A DNA stretch of 21,313 bases from Comamonadaceae bacterium (GTDB lineage: Bacteria > Pseudomonadota > Gammaproteobacteria > Burkholderiales > Burkholderiaceae_C): positions 1-21,313 of the forward strand of contig CANBQX010000019.1 of the NCBI GenBank assembly GCA_947371775.1, given 5' to 3'. The notes beneath the pieces were generated by a model, which did no database searches, was not told the DNA's origin, and worked only from the letters and a program-made list of their open reading frames with translations. Every line of letters starts with the position of its first letter. The stretch's first letter is position 1. The translations under genes were made by a program, and so were the position numbers. This document shows, in pieces, positions 14,350 to 20,918 of this stretch.

Positions 14350-15588
14350 TTAAGCCACAGGCCCCGGTTTGCGCAAGGTGTACTGCACCACGTCAATGTT
14401 TTTTTCCATGAAAGCCGCCTCGCAGTAACACAGGTAAAACTCCCAGATATGCATGAAGCGTTTGTCAAAGCCCAGGGTCAAGACCTCGTCGCGTTGTTGT
14501 AAGAAGGCCTCGCGCCAGCGCTTGAGCGTCTCGGCATAGTCAAAACCAAAAGCGTGTTCTTGCTCGACCTGCAAACCGGCGGCTTGCGCTTGCGCGCGAA
14601 ACACGCTGGGGCTGGGCAAACAGCCACCTGGAAAAATGTACTGCTGAATAAAGTCAGTGGAGTTGATGTAACGCGTATAGAGTGCGTCATCGATCACGAT
14701 ACTTTGGATGCAAGCCCGCCCGCCGGGCTTGAGCAAGTTCGCCACACTGGCAAAGTAGGTGGGCCAGTACTCTTTGCCCACGGCCTCAATCATTTCCACC
14801 GAGCACACCGCGTCAAAGGGTGCATCGTTAATGTCGCGGTAGTCCTGCAAGCGCAAGTCTGCTTGGTCGGCCACGCCCAAACGCTGCATGCGCTCCTGGG
14901 CAAAGGCCAGTTGCTCGGTGCTCAGGGTGACGCCCGTCACATGGGCGCCAAAGCCGGTGGTGGCCATTTCCGCCAGTGCACCCCAGCCGCAGCCAATCTC
15001 TAACACGCGGTCACCGGTTTGCACGCCAGCCTGTTCCAGCACGCGGCGCACTTTGGCCTCTTGGGCTTGTTGCAGGGTTTGGCCCAGATTGCCGCCAAAC
15101 AGTGCAGAGGAGTAGTTCATGCTGGGATCCAACCAGCGCGTGTAAAAAGCGTTGCCCAAGTCGTAATGGGCGTGGATGTTTTTCTGGCTGTTGCTGCGGG
15201 TGTTGCGGTTGAGCCAGTGCTTCACTCGGTAGGCCAGTTGCCCCCACCAGCTGCCAAATATGGCCTGCTCTACGGCCGATCGGTTTTGCACCAGCACGCG
15301 CAGCAGGGCGGTCAGATCGGGCGTGGTCCAGTCACCGTCAATAAAGCTCTCTGCAAAGCCGATGTCACCCGATTTGAGCGCCGCGCCAAAGGCATTCCAG
15401 TTGTGCAAATGCAAGGTGGCGTGGGGCGACGCCTCGCCGCCAAAGCGCTGCATTTGTCCATCGGGAAAATGCAAGGTCAGACTGCCATGGCGCAAGCCCT
15501 GCAACAGTTTGAGTACGGTGCGTGCGGCTGCCGGAATGCGTGCTGTGGAGGAGGTGCGGGCGTCGGTGTTGATCGAGGTGCGGGTCAT
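14350..15588 (-). CDS. cfa: Cyclopropane-fatty-acyl-phospholipid synthase-family methyltransferase
   Basis: The 412-residue SAM-dependent enzyme belongs to the Cfa family, which adds a methylene or methyl group to a cis double bond of phospholipid acyl chains. The N-terminal domain (LLQGLRHGSLTLHFPDGQ, SGDIGFAESFIDGDW) is followed by NIHAHYDLGNAFYTRWLD (138 on), MNYSSALF, the SAM-binding motif VLEIGCGWG (195-203), SVEMIEAVGKEYWPTYF (about 263-279), DFIQQYIFPGGCLPS and the C-terminal FMHIWEFYLCYCEAAF. All typical active-site regions are present. It is the Cfa2-like version that sits with FAD-oxidoreductase and DUF1365 genes, so the product may be a methylated or furan/diene fatty acid rather than a simple cyclopropane (inference). 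It starts 42 bp after DUF1365. Confidence 0.94.
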   Translation of the reverse strand: MTRTSINTDARTSSTARIPAAARTVLKLLQGLRHGSLTLHFPDGQMQRFGGEASPHATLHLHNWNAFGAALKSGDIGFAESFIDGDWTTPDLTALLRVLVQNRSAVEQAIFGSWWGQLAYRVKHWLNRNTRSNSQKNIHAHYDLGNAFYTRWLDPSMNYSSALFGGNLGQTLQQAQEAKVRRVLEQAGVQTGDRVLEIGCGWGALAEMATTGFGAHVTGVTLSTEQLAFAQERMQRLGVADQADLRLQDYRDINDAPFDAVCSVEMIEAVGKEYWPTYFASVANLLKPGGRACIQSIVIDDALYTRYINSTDFIQQYIFPGGCLPSPSVFRAQAQAAGLQVEQEHAFGFDYAETLKRWREAFLQQRDEVLTLGFDKRFMHIWEFYLCYCEAAFMEKNIDVVQYTLRKPGPVA

Positions 15589-15630
15589 GGCGCGAAGAAA
15601 AAAGAGGGAGAAATCGTTGCTGAAATTGGC

Positions 15631-16428
15631 TTAGCGGCTCACCGCAGACGATGGCTCTGCAGGCAAGCGAAAAAACGGCACCCGCTTGATCCACAAGCGC
15701 AGCGCTTGCCAATGAATGCGCCACACCACGGCCAGCGTCATCAGCGGGTAACCCAGCAGGGCGCGGCGCAAAGCCCGCGGCGTGATGGGCTCCAGCGTTC
15801 CGCTGACGCTGGTTTGCAGCAGTGGGCCCTGAGCGTCGTCATAGTCAATGCGCGCCACGGTACGCGTCCGTGCTGCATCGAACATGAAACGAAAACGGTA
15901 GCGGCCCTCGACCGCACAAAACGGCGAGACGTGAAACACTTTGTTGGCTTGCAACTGCGCACCCCACTGCGCGGGGTCCAGCAGATAGCAGTGGCGCTGG
16001 CCAAAGGTGTTGTTGACTTCGACCACGATGGCGCGCAGGCTGGCGTCGCTGCGGTGGCAGTACCAAAAACTCACAGGCTTGAAGGCAAAGCCCAGCACGC
16101 GCGGGTAGCAGTGCAACCACACTTCGCCGTTCGCATCGTGAACACCTTCTTGCGCCAGCACACCATCCAGCCACGCCAACGCGCCGCCCTCTTGCGGGCC
16201 GCGCCCGTCGCCATGGTCGCGGTCGTAAAAGCTCAGCAGCGCAAAGCGGTTGCGCACCAATGCAGATGGCGCGGCGTGCGCTGCTTGCAGGCTGCGCATG
16301 GGCAGCATCAAGAAATACGTGGAATAGGCAAACACATTGCGCGCCGGGCGCAGCCGTGTGTGGCGCACCTGCCCAAAGCCGATCATGGCCTGGGCGGGTG
16401 AAGGCGCCGCTGCGGTAGGCATGCCCAT
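15631..16428 (-). CDS. DUF1365 domain protein
   Basis: The 265-residue protein shows the complete DUF1365 pattern: VRHTRLRPARNVFAYSTYFL (21-40), SFYDRDHGDGRG, YPRVLGFAFKPVSFWYCH (108-125), VEVNNTFGQRHCYLL, KVFHVSPF (163-170) and a C-terminal helix YPLMTLAVVWRIHWQALRLW that may touch the membrane. The biochemical role is unknown; the gene is almost always beside an FAD amine-oxidase-like gene and a Cfa-type methyltransferase gene. The chosen ATG at 16428 shares one base with the upstream stop (TGATG), a stop-restart arrangement; ATGs at 16422 and 16386 are alternatives, the last fitting the conserved domain start. The longer frame to 16518 lies inside the upstream gene and is rejected. Confidence 0.93.
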   Translation of the reverse strand: MGMPTAAAPSPAQAMIGFGQVRHTRLRPARNVFAYSTYFLMLPMRSLQAAHAAPSALVRNRFALLSFYDRDHGDGRGPQEGGALAWLDGVLAQEGVHDANGEVWLHCYPRVLGFAFKPVSFWYCHRSDASLRAIVVEVNNTFGQRHCYLLDPAQWGAQLQANKVFHVSPFCAVEGRYRFRFMFDAARTRTVARIDYDDAQGPLLQTSVSGTLEPITPRALRRALLGYPLMTLAVVWRIHWQALRLWIKRVPFFRLPAEPSSAVSR

Positions 16429-17717
16429 CAGCCCAGCAAGGGGCGCAAGCGCGCAGCCACATCCAAGCCCGACTTGAGCCCGTCTTCGTGAAAGCCGTAG
16501 CCGGTCCATGCGCCGCAAAAATAGCTGTGTTGCACACCTTGCAACTGCGGCACCTCGGCCTGCGCACGAATAGCCGCCAGGTCAAACACCGGGTGGGCGT
16601 AATCAAAAGTACCGTGCACGGTCTGGGGGTCCATCTCGTGCAAAGGGTTGAGCGACACCACCACCGGTTGGGCGAAGGGCAGGGGCTGCAGCAGGTTGAG
16701 CAAGTAGTGCAGGCACACGCGTTGGCTGTCGGCGCCGCCATCGGCAATAGATGCGCGCTCGTAGTTCCACGCGGCCCAGGCGCGCCGTTGCTGTGGCAAG
16801 ACCGAGGCGTCGGTATGCAGTACGGCGCGGTTGGCCTGGTAGCCAATCGCGCCCAAGGTGGCACGCTCTTGCGTACTGGCGTCGCCCAGCAATGCCAGCG
16901 CTTGGTCGCTGTGGGTGGCGATGACGACCTTGTCAAAGCGCTCGGTCTGCCCGGCGCTGGTAATCAAGACGCCATCGGCATCGCGGCGGATCTGCTGCAC
17001 CGGGCAGTTCAGGCGTTTGTCCGCGATGCGGGCCACGATTTTGTCCACATAGTGGCGTGCGCCCCCCGCGACGGTGTGCCACTGCGGACGGTTGCTGAGT
17101 TGGATCAGGCCGTGGTTGTGGCAAAACCGGATCATGGTCGCTACCGGAAACTCCAACATCTGCGCGGTCGGGCAGCTCCAGATGCAGCCCAGCATGGGCA
17201 GGAAATACCAATTTGAGAACTCAGCCGAGAACTGGTGCATTTGAAGAAACTCGCGCAGTGGCTGCATCAGCTCGCCCTCGGCATTGCGCAGCGCAATGGC
17301 GGTGGCCAAGCGGTTGAACCGCACCACGTCGCGCAGCATGCGCCAAAAGCGGGGGTTAACCAGATTGCGCCGCTGGCTGAATACCGCGTTGAGCGAGGTG
17401 CCGCTCCACTCCAGGTGCTGGTGTTGCTTGCTTGCGGGCACTTGCACCGAGAAGGACATGTCCGAGGGGGCGGTGTCTACCCCGAGTTCTGCAAACAGTG
17501 CAATGAGTTGGGGGTAGGTGCGCTCGTTGAACACCAAAAAGCCCGTGTCCACCCCATGGCTGCGCGGGCCTTGGGCTGTGTCCAAGGTGATGTCTACGGT
17601 GTGCGTGTGGCCGCCAAAGTAGCTGCCAGACTCGAACAGCGTCACCGCCGCATGCGGCTGCAGGCGCAGTGCGGCCGACAAGCCGGCGATGCCGGAACCA
17701 ATAATTGCGACTTTCAT
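16428..17717 (-). CDS. FAD-dependent amine-oxidase-like oxidoreductase, first gene of the lipid operon
   Basis: The 429-residue flavoprotein begins directly with the FAD dinucleotide fold MKVAIIGSGIAGLSAA (GxGxxG at 7-12) and Glu29 in LFESGSYFGGHT. Further family marks are GVDTGFLVFNERTYPQL, NWYFLPMLGCIWSCP, VAGGARHYV, DKVVIATHSDQALALL and the C-terminal FAD site YFCGAWTGYGFHEDGLKSG. It belongs to the amine-oxidase/phytoene-desaturase-like group that pairs with Cfa-type genes. The likely reaction is oxidation or desaturation of an acyl chain (inference). The start is secure because the GxGxxG begins at residue 7. No Shine-Dalgarno is visible. The -10-like TATAGT about 24 bp upstream implies a very short leader. 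Confidence 0.94.
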   Translation of the reverse strand: MKVAIIGSGIAGLSAALRLQPHAAVTLFESGSYFGGHTHTVDITLDTAQGPRSHGVDTGFLVFNERTYPQLIALFAELGVDTAPSDMSFSVQVPASKQHQHLEWSGTSLNAVFSQRRNLVNPRFWRMLRDVVRFNRLATAIALRNAEGELMQPLREFLQMHQFSAEFSNWYFLPMLGCIWSCPTAQMLEFPVATMIRFCHNHGLIQLSNRPQWHTVAGGARHYVDKIVARIADKRLNCPVQQIRRDADGVLITSAGQTERFDKVVIATHSDQALALLGDASTQERATLGAIGYQANRAVLHTDASVLPQQRRAWAAWNYERASIADGGADSQRVCLHYLLNLLQPLPFAQPVVVSLNPLHEMDPQTVHGTFDYAHPVFDLAAIRAQAEVPQLQGVQHSYFCGAWTGYGFHEDGLKSGLDVAARLRPLLG

Positions 17718-17740
17718 AAGGAATTTGCCATAATCTGGTT

Positions 17741-17771
17741 ACTATACGGTAATTCCGCGACTACACGGTAA
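17741..17771 (-). promoter_or_regulatory. Probable promoter of the eight-gene lipid operon
   Basis: Minus-strand -10 TATAGT (17741-17746) lies 24 bp before the FAD-oxidoreductase start. With a 19-bp spacer the -35 would be TTACCG (17766-17771), a poor match to TTGACA; with 17 bp it would be ACCGTG, which is worse. A long spacer with a weak -35 implies dependence on an activator. No ECF-type -35 (GGAAC-like) at proper spacing was found, though GGAATT occurs between the repeats. Confidence 0.45.
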
Positions 17772-17773
17772 TT
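17741..17773. repeat. Pair of 14-bp direct repeats, period 19 bp, upstream of the lipid operon
   Basis: On the plus strand ACTATACGGTAATT (17741-17754) and ACTACACGGTAATT (17760-17773) differ at one position. Read on the minus strand, the copy nearer the operon contains TATAGT, a good -10, and the distal copy contains TTACCG 19 bp upstream, a weak -35. The repeats therefore overlap the probable promoter. The layout suggests binding of a tandem dimer or a MerR-like long-spacer promoter. Confidence 0.75.
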
Positions 17774-17878
17774 TTTTGTCATTTGCGGTTTTGCTGTTGC
17801 AGCGCAAAGCAGTCGTCATAGATCTGCACACGGTTGTCATGGCCCCGCCCTAAAATCAAAGCAACTCGAAGGACCGAC

Positions 17879-18748
17879 ATGCTTTATCCCGAACTCTTCC
17901 GTCAGCTTGAAGCCGTGCGCTGGGACATGGAGCGCGATATTCCCTGGGACAGCTTTGACCCCAGCTTGCTGACCGACGAGCAGGCCACAACCATCAAAAT
18001 GAACGCGATTACCGAGTGGTCGGCCCTGCCCGCCACCGAAATGTTTTTGCGCGACAACCAGGGCGACAGCGACTTTTCGGCCTTCATGTCGATTTGGTTT
18101 TTTGAAGAGCAAAAACACGCCCTGGTGCTCATGGAGTACCTGCGCCGCTTTCGCCCCGAGATGGTGCCCACCGAAGAAGAGCTGCACAAGGTGCGCTTCA
18201 CCTTTGACCCGGCGCCGGCGCTTGAGACGCTGATGTTGCACTTTTGCGGCGAAATCCGCCTCAACCACTGGTACCGCCGCGCCAGCGAGTGGCATACCGA
18301 GCCGGTGATCAAGTCGATTTACACGCGCCTGAGCCAGGACGAGGCCCGCCACGGCGGCGCTTACTTGAAATACATGAAGCGCGCGATCCAAAACGTGGGT
18401 CTGGAGGCCAAAAGCGCGTTTGCCAAAGTGGGTGTGCTCATGGCCAGTGCCCGGCGCACCGCGCAGGCCTTGCACCCGACCAATTTGCACGTGAACAAAG
18501 CGCTTTTCCCCAACGACACCATCCAAAGCCGCCTGCCCAACCCGCAGTGGCTGGAGCACTGGCTGGACCAGCAAATCAAGTTTGACGACCTGTGGGAAAC
18601 CAAGGTGGTGGAGCGCATCTTGCACAACATGAGCCTTTTGCTGGAGCGCAGCTTTGCCACCGTGCAAGAGCTCAACAAATACCGCAAAGAGCTCGCACGC
18701 GAGTTGGCCGCTTCACTGGCGGTGGCTGCACCCGCTGCCCAGGCATGA
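17879..18748 (+). CDS. Ferritin-like di-iron protein, acyl-desaturase-like pattern
   Basis: The 289-residue soluble protein shows two carboxylate-bridged di-iron half-sites: Glu46 or Glu54 (TEWSALPATEMFL) with EEQKH (Glu77, His80), then Glu125 (HFCGEIRLNHWY) with DEARH (Glu155, His158). The spacing of E...ExxH repeated twice is that of acyl-ACP desaturases, ribonucleotide-reductase-like oxygenases and ferritins; at 289 residues it is too long for a storage ferritin. The C-terminal third (LEHWLDQQIKFDDLWE, RSFATVQELNKYRKELARELAA) is helical. The start is at ATG 17879, with GAAGGA at 17868-17873. The gene is divergent from the lipid operon and overlaps rfaE2 by 4 bp. The substrate is unknown; oxidation of an acyl chain is an inference from fold and neighbours. 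Confidence 0.85.
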   Translation: MLYPELFRQLEAVRWDMERDIPWDSFDPSLLTDEQATTIKMNAITEWSALPATEMFLRDNQGDSDFSAFMSIWFFEEQKHALVLMEYLRRFRPEMVPTEEELHKVRFTFDPAPALETLMLHFCGEIRLNHWYRRASEWHTEPVIKSIYTRLSQDEARHGGAYLKYMKRAIQNVGLEAKSAFAKVGVLMASARRTAQALHPTNLHVNKALFPNDTIQSRLPNPQWLEHWLDQQIKFDDLWETKVVERILHNMSLLLERSFATVQELNKYRKELARELAASLAVAAPAAQA

Positions 18749-19248
18749 GCGCGGCCTATCCGGCACCTGCGCTGCTGAACAAGATCTGCCAGCGCAACGA
18801 CCTGCCCGCCGCTCTGGCCCTGCTGCCCCGCCCCTGGGTGTTTACCAACGGTGTGTTCGACGTGCTGCACCGCGGCCACGTGCTGTATCTGGCACAGGCC
18901 CGTGCTCTGGGCGGCAGCCTGATCGTGGCGCTCAACACCGACGCCTCGGTGCGCCGCTTGGGCAAAGGCGATGACCGGCCGCTCAATGGCGAGGCGGACC
19001 GCGCGGTGGTCATGGCGGCGCAAGAGGCCGTGGGCCTGGTCACCTGGTTTGATGAAGACACACCGCAAGCGCTGATTGCGGAAATCCGCCCCGACATCCT
19101 GGTCAAAGGCGGCGACTACGACATGGCCGTGTTGCCCGAGACTGCGCTGGTTGAATCCTGGGGTGGCCATGCGCTGGCGCTGCCCTTTGTCTCGGGTTAC
19201 TCGACTACCGCCCTGGTCAAAAAAATCCGCGCGCAGAACCTGGCGTAA
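18745..19248 (+). CDS. rfaE2: D-glycero-beta-D-manno-heptose 1-phosphate adenylyltransferase
   Basis: The 167-residue nucleotidyltransferase corresponds to the C-terminal half of E. coli HldE; it makes ADP-heptose from heptose 1-phosphate and ATP for the LPS inner core. Motifs are FTNGVFDVLHRGHVLYL (33-49, with HRGH at 42-45), GGSLIVALNTDASVRRLGKG, DRPLNGEADRAVVMAA, FDEDTPQALI, PDILVKGGDYD (116-126) and the ending GYSTTALVKKIRAQ. A separate kinase (HldE N-half) must be encoded elsewhere, as is common in betaproteobacteria. The ATG overlaps the ferritin-like stop in ATGA (18745-18748), indicating coupled translation of two functionally unrelated-looking proteins. The longer frame to 18592 lies within the upstream gene and is rejected. 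Confidence 0.95.
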   Translation: MSAAYPAPALLNKICQRNDLPAALALLPRPWVFTNGVFDVLHRGHVLYLAQARALGGSLIVALNTDASVRRLGKGDDRPLNGEADRAVVMAAQEAVGLVTWFDEDTPQALIAEIRPDILVKGGDYDMAVLPETALVESWGGHALALPFVSGYSTTALVKKIRAQNLA

Positions 19249-19284
19249 ACCGAGCCTACGCGCTCCACGGACGCGCTGAGCGCC

Positions 19285-20907
19285 TTAAACCAGCGCGAAA
19301 CTCTCTGCCCGCACATGGTCCCAGTGGCGGCGGTACAGCAGAGGCAGCTCGTCCAAGCTGCCACCCAGCAAACTGCCTTCCGGAATCTCGTTCAACAATG
19401 CCTGTGCCAGGCTGGCCACGGTGTGGTCACCGGTGCGGCGCACGATGTGGTGAGCGGTGATGTCCTTGGGGTGTTGCACACCGGCCGCTTGCACCAGCTC
19501 TTTGAGCGCATGCAGGGTTTGCTGGTGGAAGTGGTAGACCCGTTCGGCTTTGTCCGGCACCACCAACGCTTGTTGGCGCAAGGGGTCTTGCGTGGCCACA
19601 CCGGTGGGGCAGCTGCCGGTGTGGCAGGTTTGCGCCTGCAGGCAGCCCAGCGCGAACATAAAGCCGCGTGCGCTGTTGCACCAGTCGGCCCCCAGCGCCA
19701 TCAGGCGGGCCACGTCAAAGGCGCTCACCACCTTGCCCGCACACCCGATCTTGATGCGATCGCGCAAGCCCGCACCGCGCAGCGTGTTGTGCACCAGCAT
19801 CAGGCCTTCTTGCAGTGGCGAGCCCACGTGGTCAATGAATTCCAGCGGTGCCGCACCGGTGCCACCCTCGGTGCCGTCCACCACAATAAAGTCGGGCGTG
19901 ATGCCGGTTTGCAGCATGGCCTTGACCATGGCAAACCACTCCCAGGGGTGGCCGATGCACAGCTTGAAGCCCGTGGGCTTGCCGCCTGAGAGTTCGCGCA
20001 ATCGCGCAATGAAATGCATCAACTCCACCGGCGTGCTGAACGCGCTGTGGGCCGCGGGCGACACGCAGTCCACGCCCATGGGCACGCCGCGCGCCTGGGC
20101 AATTTCGGCGGTGACCTTGGGGCCGGGCAGCACGCCACCGTGGCCGGGTTTGGCGCCCTGGCTGAGCTTGATTTCAATCAGCTTGACCTGCGGGTCGCGC
20201 GCATTGGCCTGGAACTTGTCGGCGTTGAAGGTGCCGTCGTCATTGCGGCAGCCAAAGTAGCCCGAGGCCACCTCCCAAATCAAATCGCCGCCGTGCTTGC
20301 GGTGGTGCACCGAGATCGAGCCCTCGCCCGTGTCATGCGCAAAGCCGCCGCGCTTGGCACCTGCGTTGAGCGCCTGAATCGCGTTGGCGCTGAGCGCACC
20401 AAAGCTCATGGCAGAAATGTTGAACACGCTGGCGCGGTAAGGCTGCGCGGTGTCGGGCCCAATGGTGATGCGAAAGTCGTGGCTGGCCACGGTGCTGGGC
20501 GCCACCGAATGCGTCATCCACTCGTAGCCGTTGGAATAGGCATCCATCTGGGAGCCAAACGGGTGTTTGTCGGAGTCGCCCTTGGCGCGCTGGTAGACCA
20601 GCGAGCGCTGCGCACGCGAGAAGGGTGCGGCTTCCGTGTCGTTCTCAATAAAGTACTGGCGAATCTCGGGCCGGATGAATTCCAGCATGAAGCGCAGGTG
20701 CCCAATCACGGGGTAGTTGCGCAGAATCGAGCGCTTGGCCTGCAGCACGTCGTGCACGCCCGTGCCCGTGAGGTAGCCAAAAATAAACACAGGCAGCACG
20801 TGGCCGCCCTGCCCCCACTGGAACAGGCTGAGCAACAAGCCAAGCACACAGAGGGTGAATGCCAGGTAGCGCACGGGGTACACAAAGTGCAAGATCTTCA
20901 GCAGCAT
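19285..20907 (-). CDS. Membrane-anchored FMN-binding glutamate-synthase-like protein
   Basis: The 540-residue protein starts with two predicted membrane segments (PVRYLAFTLCVLGLLLSLF, about 11-29; HVLPVFIFGYLTGTGV, about 36-51). The rest is the FMN/Fe-S core of the glutamate synthase large subunit: FNISAMSFGALSANAI, HDTGEGSIS, KLSQGAKPGHGGVLPG (247-262), VVDGTEGGTGAAPLEF (342-357), and cysteines 422, 428 and 433 in GCLQAQTCHTGSCPTGVATQ, with the 6/5 spacing of the 3Fe-4S site. It lacks the glutaminase domain, and no small subunit gene is adjacent, so it cannot be a normal NADPH glutamate synthase. The true reaction is unknown; a membrane-linked oxidoreductase is likely. It starts 11 bp after the exporter gene stop. 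Confidence 0.92.
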   Translation of the reverse strand: MLLKILHFVYPVRYLAFTLCVLGLLLSLFQWGQGGHVLPVFIFGYLTGTGVHDVLQAKRSILRNYPVIGHLRFMLEFIRPEIRQYFIENDTEAAPFSRAQRSLVYQRAKGDSDKHPFGSQMDAYSNGYEWMTHSVAPSTVASHDFRITIGPDTAQPYRASVFNISAMSFGALSANAIQALNAGAKRGGFAHDTGEGSISVHHRKHGGDLIWEVASGYFGCRNDDGTFNADKFQANARDPQVKLIEIKLSQGAKPGHGGVLPGPKVTAEIAQARGVPMGVDCVSPAAHSAFSTPVELMHFIARLRELSGGKPTGFKLCIGHPWEWFAMVKAMLQTGITPDFIVVDGTEGGTGAAPLEFIDHVGSPLQEGLMLVHNTLRGAGLRDRIKIGCAGKVVSAFDVARLMALGADWCNSARGFMFALGCLQAQTCHTGSCPTGVATQDPLRQQALVVPDKAERVYHFHQQTLHALKELVQAAGVQHPKDITAHHIVRRTGDHTVASLAQALLNEIPEGSLLGGSLDELPLLYRRHWDHVRAESFALV

Positions 20908-20918
20908 CAGCAGGTCTT

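Noticed and set aside
15019..16401. 460-codon open frame on the plus strand, antisense to the cfa and DUF1365 genes
   Set aside because: The opposite strand carries two clear conserved families. The frame is rich in Gln, His and Arg with no recognisable domain, as expected for an antisense frame in GC-rich coding DNA.
17741..17773. The direct repeats as the start of a CRISPR array or an attachment site
   Set aside because: There are only two copies of 14 bp with a 5-bp gap, no array, no cas genes and no integrase or tRNA nearby; an operator/promoter explains them better.
17790..17806. Small hairpin (TTTGC/GCAAA) in the FAD-oxidoreductase/ferritin-like spacer
   Set aside because: The stem is short and bulged, with no T run and no riboswitch-like features; it is probably incidental.
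17834..17856. TTGTCA (17834-17839) and TAAAAT (17851-17856) as a promoter for the ferritin-like gene
   Set aside because: The spacer would be only 11 bp, too short for a normal sigma-70 promoter.
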